Origin: Oscillospiraceae bacterium
GTDB lineage: Bacteria; Bacillota; Clostridia; Oscillospirales; Oscillospiraceae
Reading direction: 5' to 3'
DNA length: 5,964 nucleotides
Assembly (NCBI GenBank): GCA_017405545.1
Contig: JAFRAF010000307.1
Location: forward strand, 1 to 5,964
The notes under the pieces are model-generated. The model was not told where the DNA came from, did not search any database, and saw only the letters and a list, made by a program, of their open reading frames with translations. Made by a program: the position numbers and the translations under genes. This document shows, piece after piece, positions 1 to 5,308 of the stretch (the stretch's first letter is position 1; each line of letters opens with the position of its first letter).

Positions 1-47
1 AAACGGCTAAACCCTGCAGCCACAGCTGAATAAAGGAGGAAGAGAAA

Positions 48-1331
48 ATGTTAAAACGCATACTGCCCTTGGCGCTGGTGCTGATGCTTCTGTTGACCTT
101 GGCGCCTGTGGCGATGGCCGACCAGGACAACGGTGAATCATTTTTTCGCTTTAATACAAGCACCAGTTCACCGGAATATTCCTTCAGTGAGGATTCCAGC
201 GGAGATGGGTGGACCTATACCGCAGCTACCAAAACCATGGTCTTCAATGGCATAGATCTCCGGAGCACCTCAAGCGGAAAAACGTATATAGGCTCCATAC
301 CCATTTTCAGGGCTCCCGAGGGCTTCACAATAACCCTTGCCCCCGGCTCTGTGAATTATGCAAGTCTCTACGGGGGTACCGACAACGGTGAAACCGTCAC
401 CTTCAACGGCAGCGGTATTCTAAATGGAGACCTGGAGTTTTTCAATTTGACCGTTAACGGCTGTACGATTATATCCTCTGTCATTCGATATGGTTCGCTC
501 AGTTTAAACTCGGGCCGTATTATAACGGGAATACTCGATGAGATCAGCGCATTGACAATACAAAGCGGAAGCATTTATGTTAACAGAGCCTTTATCAACT
601 ATAATCACAAATATACCTATTCGGTAAAATTCGGAAACGGTCGTGACGCGTTTACATCTGACATATCCGGCTTGAGGTTTACAGATGCCGATGGGAATAC
701 ACTTACCACCGTAAAGAACGAGGACGGCAGCTTGCCGACCTATACTATCGCCCCTGAACAGGTCTATATCAACCCTGCAAGCAAGGCGCCTCTCACCCCC
801 TCTGCCTGGGCGACGTCTGAGGTCGACTCCGCAAAACAGGCCGGGCTGGTGCCCGTGGAAATTCAGACCTGCTACAGGGACAGCGTGGCACGCGGACAGG
901 TGGCCCAGATGTTCGTAAATCTCATCGAGGCCTCAAGCGGAAAGAGCATTGACGACGTGATGAAGGACAAGGGCGTATCCATCAACAGCGGCGCCTTCAC
1001 TGACACCACGAGCAAGGCCGTTCTGGCCGCCAACGCGCTGGGTATCATCAACGGCGTAGGCAGCGGCAAATTTGACCCCGACGGCACCCTCACCCGGGCC
1101 CAGATCGCCGCCATCATCAACCGTGTGGCAAAGGTCATGGATTTGGAGACCACAGGCTTCACCCATGAGTTCACCGACGTATCCGGCCACTGGGTCGACT
1201 CTGAGCTGGGCTGGCCCGTACATGCAGGTATCATCAACGGCGTCGGCAACAACAGGTTCGACCCCAACGGCAACCTGACAACGGAACAGGCCATAGCGAT
1301 CACCAACCGGGCCCTCGCCGCGCTCAGCTAA
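48..1331 (+). CDS. Secreted S-layer homology (SLH) domain protein
   Basis: This 427-residue protein is probably exported and held on the cell wall by SLH modules, which in Gram-positive bacteria bind secondary wall polymers. Residues 1-24 form a signal peptide (Lys/Arg start, Leu-rich core, AMA before Asp25). Residues about 25-245 are rich in Gly, Ser, Thr and Asn, with short alternating beta-like stretches (DGWTYTAATKTMVFNG near 53-68), which suggests a repetitive beta-solenoid-like surface domain; no enzyme motif is seen. Three SLH modules follow: a weaker one from about 252 (AGLVP, then RGQVAQMFVNL), a second from about 316 (FTDT, GIINGVG, FDPDGTLTRAQ) and a third from 375 (FTDVSGHW, GIINGVG, LTTEQAIAITNRAL), ending two residues before the stop. 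The ATG has GGAGGA seven bases upstream (35-40). Its promoter lies outside the window. Ligand or role of the central part is unknown. Confidence 0.93.
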   Translation: MLKRILPLALVLMLLLTLAPVAMADQDNGESFFRFNTSTSSPEYSFSEDSSGDGWTYTAATKTMVFNGIDLRSTSSGKTYIGSIPIFRAPEGFTITLAPGSVNYASLYGGTDNGETVTFNGSGILNGDLEFFNLTVNGCTIISSVIRYGSLSLNSGRIITGILDEISALTIQSGSIYVNRAFINYNHKYTYSVKFGNGRDAFTSDISGLRFTDADGNTLTTVKNEDGSLPTYTIAPEQVYINPASKAPLTPSAWATSEVDSAKQAGLVPVEIQTCYRDSVARGQVAQMFVNLIEASSGKSIDDVMKDKGVSINSGAFTDTTSKAVLAANALGIINGVGSGKFDPDGTLTRAQIAAIINRVAKVMDLETTGFTHEFTDVSGHWVDSELGWPVHAGIINGVGNNRFDPNGNLTTEQAIAITNRALAALS

Positions 1332-1373
1332 GCAGGCACATCCCGAAGGCGGACAGGCGCTTATAAAGCATCG

Positions 1374-1405
1374 ACCGGGACATGGAATTCCATGTCCCGG
1401 TTTTC
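1374..1405 (+). terminator. Rho-independent terminator of the SLH gene
   Basis: A perfect 28-base palindrome spans 1374-1401, with arms running outward from a GAATTC centre and GC-rich outer ends (ACCGGGACATG matched by CATGTCCCGGT). TTTTCGTTT follows directly on the plus strand. It starts 42 bases after the SLH stop codon. With a tetraloop such as GAAT/AATT left open, the stem is still about 12 bp. It lies between two convergent genes. The minus-strand side has no T-run after the stem, so it is a weak terminator at best for the radical SAM operon. Confidence 0.85.
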
Positions 1406-1436
1406 GTTTCGCAGTTCGCGCTGTTATCCATTGATT

Positions 1437-1967
1437 TTACACCGCGCTTTTCATTTTTTGACAGTATTTCTCCATTGCCATGTCCAACTTTTTGTACATA
1501 CGGGGCAGATCCTTGGGCAACACTCCCGACAGGCGGACAGGCGGTTCGTAAATGGAGCCGTCGTATTTAACGTTGTCGAGCTCCAGGTTGCCCAGCAGTG
1601 TCTTTTCCTCCAGCAGCATCTCATCCAGGTCGGCTTGTACGAACTGCCCGCTCTGAATCTCCTTATAGAGTTCAACATAGCTCGGAACAAACAGCGCCAT
1701 GATTACAATGGCGAAGGGTTTCGTCTTGTTCAGAAACTCCGCTGTGCGCTTCGCATTTTCAACGCCCATCCCCTTTCCGGCTATGCCGAAAACGAGATTT
1801 GCCCCGTGGCGGATGCCGAGCCTGTTCAGACGCAGCAGCTGCTCCTCGGCCTGGGCGACGGTATGACCCTTTTTTACATGGCGCAGGACAGAATCCATGC
1901 CGCTTTCAATGCCGATGTAGAGATCATTGTAGCCCGCGTCCCTCAGAGCGATGAGTTCCTCATCCAT
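1437..1967 (-). CDS. C-terminal half of the split radical SAM protein
   Basis: This 176-residue frame begins with ATG directly after the TAG and continues the radical SAM fold with GIESG (residues about 19-23), a segment NLVFGIAGKG, and a helical tail rich in Lys and Met. It has no cysteine cluster motif. No Shine-Dalgarno sequence stands before the ATG (upstream bases read AACCTCCGCCGATAG), so separate translation could only come from stop-start reinitiation by ribosomes finishing the first half. It ends with TAA at 1437-1439, about 35 bases from the convergent terminator palindrome. Confidence 0.5.
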   Translation of the reverse strand: MDEELIALRDAGYNDLYIGIESGMDSVLRHVKKGHTVAQAEEQLLRLNRLGIRHGANLVFGIAGKGMGVENAKRTAEFLNKTKPFAIVIMALFVPSYVELYKEIQSGQFVQADLDEMLLEEKTLLGNLELDNVKYDGSIYEPPVRLSGVLPKDLPRMYKKLDMAMEKYCQKMKSAV

Positions 1968-1970
1968 CTA
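1968..1970 (-). other. In-frame amber codon with adjacent ATG
   Basis: On the minus strand the codons read CGC CGA TAG ATG GAT GAG. The frame is open on both sides, so a single base change (for example AAG, CAG or GAG to TAG) explains the break. TAG also ends the neighbouring flavoprotein gene at 2373-2375, which argues against general amber reassignment in this organism. Confidence 0.85.
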
Positions 1971-2306
1971 TCGGCGGAGGTTCTGTATGGACGCCTCCAT
2001 GGTAATGGTGCCGCACTCGGGGAAATATCCGCGGATAAGGTCATTAATATCCAGCAGGTCTTTAACAGGCAGGGCGAGAGGATCACCGCCCACCAGCATG
2101 GCGCGCTTGACGACCGCACCATGATTTTTGGCCCTGATGAGTTCTCCCTCGATCTCATTCAGGGGGATCATTCCGAAGGTCTGATGTTTGTAAAAGCAGC
2201 AGAAGGTGCATTTGTTGTGGGAACATCCGTTTACAGCGGGTACGAGAAAAACTCCCAGCTCCTGGGCAGGCTTGCATATGCCACCCTCGTAATCGAATAT
2301 CTCCAT
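1968..2306 (-). CDS. N-terminal half of the split radical SAM protein
   Basis: This 112-residue product runs from the ATG with a strong ribosome binding site to the amber codon. It holds the SAM-cluster cysteines C28, C33 and C36 and the GGDP motif, so roughly the first half of a TIM-like barrel, and would be expected to fold poorly alone. A longer reading from TTG at 2369 adds 21 residues, but that start has no ribosome binding site and the added residues lack family character, so the ATG at 2306 is preferred. Confidence 0.6.
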   Translation of the reverse strand: MEIFDYEGGICKPAQELGVFLVPAVNGCSHNKCTFCCFYKHQTFGMIPLNEIEGELIRAKNHGAVVKRAMLVGGDPLALPVKDLLDINDLIRGYFPECGTITMEASIQNLRR

Positions 2307-2312
2307 GATAAG

Positions 2313-2321
2313 CCTCCTTTT
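2313..2321 (-). promoter_or_regulatory. Ribosome binding site that sets the radical SAM start
   Basis: AAAAGGAGG on the minus strand lies six bases before ATG 2304-2306. It fixes the start there rather than at the in-frame TTG at 2367-2369. Confidence 0.85.
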
Positions 2322-2372
2322 AAGAATAATTGTACCGGTGATGATCAACATCAGCAGGGCTTGTCTCAAACC

Positions 2373-2885
2373 CTACCCTATAGATGCCCCGAGCTGTCTG
2401 GCCTCGTCCTCTTTTCCGGCGCCAAGCACGGTACCCCAGTTCTTCCACTTGAGCATATCTGTAAATCTACTGTAAAAATCCAGAGCCTGTTTATAATAAT
2501 TGCCTCTTGAGGTCATTATAAGAGCCGTCTCCTTCAGTGACGCGTCGCTGCCATACCCCAGACGGTTTTGAACAGCATACAATCTGTCAATCGCAACCTT
2601 CAACTGTCCGGATACAGTTCCCCAGAACATAGGTGAAGCGTAAACAACCACATCCGCCCATATGTATGCGTCGTTCACCTGTTCCATATCGTCCTTCTGA
2701 ACACATGTACCGCCATTTTTAGTACAGGCTTCACAGGCCAGACATCCGCCGATACTCATGCCTTGCAGGTAGAGGTTTTTCACTTCATTTCCGGAGGAAA
2801 CGGCACCCTCTTCAAAGGCCTTCACAAGAGAAGCGGTCTTACCGTTCTTTCGGGGCGATCCGTTCAAAATTAATATCTTTTTCAT
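2373..2885 (-). CDS. Iron-sulfur flavoprotein-like NAD(P)H-dependent FMN reductase (paralogue 1)
   Basis: This 170-residue protein has a flavodoxin-like fold and is likely a cytoplasmic electron-transfer flavoprotein or reductase. Residues 4-17 (ILILNGSPRKNGKT) are the FMN phosphate loop; ASPMFWGTVSGQLK near residue 85 and TSRGNYY in the last third correspond to the other flavin-contacting loops. Cysteines 48, 51, 54 and 61 form a CX2CX2CX6C motif, matching the compact 4Fe-4S motif of Methanosarcina Isf in position and near-matching in spacing. The start is ATG 2883-2885, with AAGGTG five bases upstream; a GTG two codons earlier overlaps that site and is disfavoured. It is third in the operon, its ribosome binding site overlapping the stop of the gene before it, which suggests coupled translation. 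It ends with TAG. Physiological partner is unknown; plain flavodoxin/WrbA-like reductase is the alternative. Confidence 0.88.
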   Translation of the reverse strand: MKKILILNGSPRKNGKTASLVKAFEEGAVSSGNEVKNLYLQGMSIGGCLACEACTKNGGTCVQKDDMEQVNDAYIWADVVVYASPMFWGTVSGQLKVAIDRLYAVQNRLGYGSDASLKETALIMTSRGNYYKQALDFYSRFTDMLKWKNWGTVLGAGKEDEARQLGASIG

Positions 2886-2890
2886 GCGCA

Positions 2891-2896
2891 CACCTT
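2891..2896 (-). promoter_or_regulatory. Ribosome binding site overlapping the upstream stop codon
   Basis: AAGGTG on the minus strand shares two bases with the TAA stop (2895-2897) of the preceding flavoprotein and sits five bases from ATG 2885. The layout favours translational coupling between paralogues 2 and 1 and picks the ATG over the GTG at 2889-2891. Confidence 0.65.
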
Positions 2897-3401
2897 ATCC
2901 TATCGACTTGCCGAGCTCTCTCGCTTCAGCTTCCTTTCCTGCGCCGAGGATATGCCCCAGATCTTCCCATCCCAGCATAGCATAGACTCCGTACTGCTGC
3001 AGGATGGCTTTGTAATCTCCACCTCTTGAGGTCGAAATCAGTACAGTTTTTCTTTTAGCTCCGAAATTTCCGGGAAGATTGAACCACGCCCACATCCTGT
3101 CGATTACGGCTTTGAGCTGGGCGGTAAGGTATCCGAAGTGTACAGGTGAGGCAAAAACAACGGTATCGCACCATGTCAGGTCTCCATAAATGTTTGCCAT
3201 ACCCTCGTCCTTCTGCACGCAGCCCGCGTTTGTTTTCATACAGGCATCGCAGCCTAAACAGTTCTTAATGTCCATGCCATGAATATACGCCTCGCGCACT
3301 TCGTTCCCAGATGCTGTTGCACCCTCTGAAAATGCTTTGACAAGTGACGCTGTTGATCCGTTCTTTCTTGGTGCGCCGTTAAGAATAAGAATGTTTGCCA
3401 T
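2895..3401 (-). CDS. Iron-sulfur flavoprotein-like NAD(P)H-dependent FMN reductase (paralogue 2)
   Basis: This 168-residue flavodoxin-fold protein is clearly homologous along its length to the genes on both sides. Its FMN phosphate loop reads NGAPRKNGST (residues 8-17), with Ala replacing the Ser seen at position 10 in both paralogues. Cysteines 48, 51, 54 and 61 give CX2CX2CX6C, consistent with a 4Fe-4S cluster. ASPVHFGYLTAQLKAVIDR and STSRGGDY mark the other flavin loops, and the end (LGKSIG) matches the shared C-terminal signature. The region after the second loop is Trp/Phe-rich (MWAWFNLPG), unlike the paralogues, so partner or substrate choice may differ. ATG 3399-3401 has GGAGG (3410-3414) eight bases upstream. 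It is second in the operon, 19 bases after paralogue 3. Specific role unknown. Confidence 0.88.
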   Translation of the reverse strand: MANILILNGAPRKNGSTASLVKAFSEGATASGNEVREAYIHGMDIKNCLGCDACMKTNAGCVQKDEGMANIYGDLTWCDTVVFASPVHFGYLTAQLKAVIDRMWAWFNLPGNFGAKRKTVLISTSRGGDYKAILQQYGVYAMLGWEDLGHILGAGKEAEARELGKSIG

Positions 3402-3420
3402 GATGTCTTCCTCCCTGAAT

Positions 3421-3948
3421 TTATTGTATGGAAGCGCCTAGCTTCCTTGCATCATCTAATTTTTCAGTGCCGTAACTGATCACTGTTCCGAGATCTTCGC
3501 AACCGACAACTTTGCTGAATATCGAGTACCAGCTGCGCAATGCCTGAGATCCGCCGCCCATATAAGTCATCAACAACGCCGTTGACTTGCTTCTTAAAAA
3601 TTCAAGCCCTGCGTGGCCGATGATCGCTTCCAGACGGTCAACTGCAGCCTTCAGCTGCGAAGTGGGGCCCCACCAAAAGACTGGCGATGCCAGTACAATA
3701 ACATCGCAGTCCATGATAGCGCCGTAAATCTGATTCATATCATCCTTTATGGCACAATTATTAGGATCGTCCTTTGGTTTTGACTCGCAGGCCATACAAC
3801 CCAGACAGCCATGAATATCCATATGAGCAACATCGAACTTAACAATCTCATTCCCCGAGCTCTCGGCACCCTCGATGAAGGCTTTTATAAGCGATGCGGT
3901 CTTTCCGTTTTTCCTCGGTGAGCCGTTCAGGATCATTATCTTCTTCAT
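3421..3948 (-). CDS. Iron-sulfur flavoprotein-like NAD(P)H-dependent FMN reductase (paralogue 3, first in operon)
   Basis: This 175-residue flavodoxin-fold protein opens the operon. The phosphate loop is NGSPRKNGKT (8-17); ASPVFWWGPTSQLKAAVDR holds the second flavin loop, and TYMGGGSQ stands where the paralogues have TSRG. Cysteines 48, 51, 54 and 65 give CX2CX2CX10C, four residues longer before the last cysteine than in the other two copies, with an acidic/Pro insert (KPKDDPNN). The usual LGASI tail is present. ATG 3946-3948 has a very strong AAGGAGG site seven bases upstream, and the promoter at 3981-4009 would give a leader of only about 25 bases. In the family, flavin plus cluster allows two-electron to one-electron switching; the electron donor and acceptor here are unknown. 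Confidence 0.88.
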   Translation of the reverse strand: MKKIMILNGSPRKNGKTASLIKAFIEGAESSGNEIVKFDVAHMDIHGCLGCMACESKPKDDPNNCAIKDDMNQIYGAIMDCDVIVLASPVFWWGPTSQLKAAVDRLEAIIGHAGLEFLRSKSTALLMTYMGGGSQALRSWYSIFSKVVGCEDLGTVISYGTEKLDDARKLGASIQ

Positions 3949-3980
3949 ATTCCGTCCTCCTTTTTATTATTTCTGTACTC

Positions 3981-4009
3981 ATAATAAAAAAGCTGACAGA
4001 ACTGTGCAA
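3981..4009 (-). promoter_or_regulatory. Sigma-A type promoter of the flavoprotein operon
   Basis: On the minus strand TTGCAC (4004-4009) and TATTAT (3981-3986) are 17 bases apart. The -10 matches consensus at five of six bases; the -35 is weak (TTG only). Transcription would begin near 3974, leaving a short leader that contains the strong ribosome binding site at 3956-3965. Confidence 0.55.
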
Positions 4010-4013
4010 TAAA

Positions 4014-4029
4014 CGAAATCAAAATTTCG
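4014..4029 (-). repeat. Short inverted repeat just upstream of the operon promoter
   Basis: CGAAAT (4014-4019) and ATTTCG (4024-4029) are inverted around a four-base centre and end four bases upstream of the predicted -35 box. The position fits an activator or repressor site, but six-base arms in AT-rich DNA can arise by chance. The rest of 3949-4089 is AT-rich and shows no gene or clear T-tailed terminator for the aldo/keto reductase. Confidence 0.3.
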
Positions 4030-4089
4030 ATAGAATATTTAGTGATTTTCAGTTTTTATAAAAGTACATGGACAAATTTCATCTCTTCC

Positions 4090-5019
4090 TTAGAGCATAG
4101 TCTTTTCCCAGACACGCACCGTATTCAAGCCGAGGCCATCGGCAATCCTCTCCAGTTCCGCCATGTCCTCCGCTGAGAGCGTCAAATTCGCCGCCCGGAC
4201 AGCATCCTCCACCTGCCCGGTTTTTGTGACCCCTACTATAGGCAGAGTGCCCTTTGCTATGGCCCAGGCGACGGGTATCTGCGCCGCCTTCACTCCGTAC
4301 TTGTTCGCCAGCTTTTTGAGCTGAGCATACAGGGGCTCCAGCTTATCGAGCATCCGGTTATATGTCCTGCCTCTCTCCGAGCGCTCCGGCATGGGATGGG
4401 CTGCATCATACCTGCAGGTCAGAGCGCCCTGCTCCAGCACCATGTAAGAAAAGAAGGTCAGTCCATTTTCCCTGCAATAGTCCAGAATACCCGATTTCTC
4501 CGAGGAACGGTTTATCAGGCTGTAGTGATTCTGCACCGCCGAGAGCTTAAGGCCGTGTTCGCCGAGTATCGCCTCCGCCTGCTTTAGCTCGGCCAGATTG
4601 TGGTTGGAGACCCCCAGCAGAGGCACGTCGTCCCTGCCCTCATAGTACTCGGCCAGTTCTTTTATCCAGCGGGGCGCGCCCCAGACATTGTGTATCCAGT
4701 AAATATCGAAGCTGTCAAGTCCCAGGATCTCCAATTGCAGTTCTATCATTTCCGTAAAGGCGTCGGGCAGACGCCCGGCGCACTGGGGCGTAAATTTATC
4801 GGATATGATGAAGGAGTCCCTGGGAAGCCCCTTTAAAAAACCTGCTAGGATCTTTTCGGAGGTCCCCATGCCATATGCGAAGGCCGTGTCCCAGAGATTC
4901 AGCCCGTTTTCCATGGCCGCGTCAAAGACGGGACGCAGGGCCTTCTCCGGTATATCCGGGCCGAATATGCCGTCATTTCCCCAGGCCCATGCGCCGAGGG
5001 CTATTTCAGGAAGCTTCAT
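4090..5019 (-). CDS. Aldo/keto reductase
   Basis: This 309-residue cytoplasmic NAD(P)H-dependent oxidoreductase has a (beta/alpha)8 barrel and interconverts carbonyls and alcohols. The catalytic tetrad is complete: Asp44 and Tyr49 in NLWDTAFAYGMGTSE, Lys75 in ISDKFTP and His110 in YWIHNVWG. Later family marks are GVSNHNLAEL, SAVQNHYSLINRS, FFSYMVLEQGAL and the cofactor-binding stretch PIVGVTKTGQVEDA, followed by the usual C-terminal helix LSAEDMAELERIA. Length is normal for the family. The start is ATG 5017-5019, with AAGGAG seven bases upstream; an in-frame TTG nine codons earlier (5046) has no such site. It has its own strong promoter at 5120-5148, so it is probably a separate unit from the flavoproteins 141 bases downstream. 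The exact substrate cannot be told from sequence. Confidence 0.93.
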   Translation of the reverse strand: MKLPEIALGAWAWGNDGIFGPDIPEKALRPVFDAAMENGLNLWDTAFAYGMGTSEKILAGFLKGLPRDSFIISDKFTPQCAGRLPDAFTEMIELQLEILGLDSFDIYWIHNVWGAPRWIKELAEYYEGRDDVPLLGVSNHNLAELKQAEAILGEHGLKLSAVQNHYSLINRSSEKSGILDYCRENGLTFFSYMVLEQGALTCRYDAAHPMPERSERGRTYNRMLDKLEPLYAQLKKLANKYGVKAAQIPVAWAIAKGTLPIVGVTKTGQVEDAVRAANLTLSAEDMAELERIADGLGLNTVRVWEKTML

Positions 5020-5026
5020 CTGCTCT

Positions 5027-5032
5027 CTCCTT
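5027..5032 (-). promoter_or_regulatory. Ribosome binding site that sets the aldo/keto reductase start
   Basis: AAGGAG on the minus strand lies seven bases before ATG 5017-5019 and falls inside the reading frame extended from TTG 5046, so it favours the shorter protein. Confidence 0.8.
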
Positions 5033-5100
5033 CTCTGTTTAATCAAAGCTTAGACACACGCGTTAAAAACTGACTGTTCCGCTGTACAATCAGCCATGCG

Positions 5101-5119
5101 CATACACTCTGTCTGTATG
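5101..5119 (-). repeat. Inverted repeat over the aldo/keto reductase transcription start (candidate operator)
   Basis: CATACA (5101-5106) and TGTATG (5114-5119) are perfect inverted arms around a seven-base centre. The repeat directly abuts the -10 box of the minus-strand promoter, so it covers the likely +1. That is a classic repressor position, though the cognate regulator is not in this window. Confidence 0.45.
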
Positions 5120-5148
5120 ATTATATCAGCACCCCGGCATTGTATCAA
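5120..5148 (-). promoter_or_regulatory. Near-consensus sigma-A promoter of the aldo/keto reductase
   Basis: On the minus strand TTGATA (5143-5148) and TATAAT (5120-5125) are separated by exactly 17 bases: five of six and six of six consensus matches. The start would be near 5113, giving a leader of about 93 bases before ATG 5019. Confidence 0.8.
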
Positions 5149-5161
5149 CAGCTTTGTGATG

Positions 5162-5175
5162 ACCGGTTTACCGGT
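5162..5175. repeat. ACCGGT-TT-ACCGGT repeat between divergent promoters
   Basis: Two copies of the self-complementary hexamer ACCGGT are separated by TT. The pair lies in the 53-base gap between the two divergent -35 boxes (5148 and 5202), so it could serve either promoter as a protein-binding site. No regulator gene is visible to support this. Confidence 0.35.
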
Positions 5176-5201
5176 ACTTTTTTCCAAATATTATATGGCC
5201 G

Positions 5202-5230
5202 TTGATTTAATCGGCGATTTGTGGTAGAAT
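5202..5230 (+). promoter_or_regulatory. Sigma-A promoter of the stalk-domain protein gene
   Basis: TTGATT (5202-5207) and TAGAAT (5225-5230) are 17 bases apart, four and five of six matches to consensus. Transcription would begin near 5237, about 72 bases before the ATG at 5309. Confidence 0.7.
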
Positions 5231-5232
5231 AT

Positions 5233-5262
5233 ATTTTGTGTACGTTCACTCCGGAACAAAAT
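5233..5262 (+). repeat. Inverted repeat at the start of the stalk-protein leader
   Basis: ATTTTGT (5233-5239) and ACAAAAT (5256-5262) are perfect inverted seven-base arms around a 16-base centre, beginning two bases after the -10 box. As RNA the AT-rich stem would be weak and no T-run follows, so an operator is more likely than an attenuator; chance is possible. Confidence 0.3.
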
Positions 5263-5308
5263 GCCGTCGCAGAACTGACAAATCAACACAACAAGAGGTG
5301 AGTTGGGA

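Larger units (their letters stand above)
1437..2306 (-). pseudogene. Radical SAM protein interrupted by an in-frame TAG
   Basis: Read through, this frame encodes a radical SAM enzyme of about 289 codons, which is a normal length for the small clostridial radical SAM proteins it resembles. Start ATG 2304-2306 has AAAAGGAGG six bases upstream. Residues 28-36 carry the cluster-binding cysteines (GCSHNKCTFC; C28, C33, C36), a GGDP stretch follows in the position of the usual GGE motif, and the second half has GIESG and a radical SAM-like alternating helix/strand pattern. Codon 113 is TAG (1968-1970); the next codon is ATG in the same frame, and homology-like sequence continues smoothly (SIQNLRR-stop-MDEELIALRDAG). 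It is the last gene of the flavoprotein operon, 66 bases after the preceding stop. The substrate cannot be named. It may be a true nonsense pseudogene, a sequencing error, or a gene expressed by readthrough or reinitiation. Confidence 0.75.

Noticed and set aside
1..47. The tail of an upstream gene or a promoter for the SLH gene
   Set aside because: Only 47 bases are available; beyond the ribosome binding site at 35-40 nothing can be assigned.
872..1306. Minus-strand open frames opposite the SLH modules
   Set aside because: The plus strand encodes well-conserved SLH repeats; the antisense frames have no start signals and are a by-product of high-GC codon usage.
1968..1970. Pyrrolysine insertion or programmed amber decoding
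   Set aside because: TAG is the ordinary terminator of the adjacent flavoprotein gene, no pyl genes are in the window, and radical SAM enzymes of this kind are not known pyrrolysine proteins. Kept only as a remote option.
2307..2369. N-terminal extension of the radical SAM protein from TTG 2369
   Set aside because: There is no ribosome binding site before the TTG, while ATG 2306 has AAAAGGAGG at good spacing.
1392..2510. A 372-codon plus-strand open frame opposite the radical SAM gene and the end of a flavoprotein gene
   Set aside because: It begins inside the terminator palindrome, has no ribosome binding site, shows no recognisable family, and lies antisense to sequences with clear radical SAM and flavodoxin motifs. 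Its openness is best explained as a shadow of the minus-strand codons.
4030..4089. A terminator for the aldo/keto reductase in the AT-rich gap
   Set aside because: Only a weak AT palindrome (TTTTATAAAA) is present, with no GC-rich stem before a T-run, so no rho-independent terminator can be supported.
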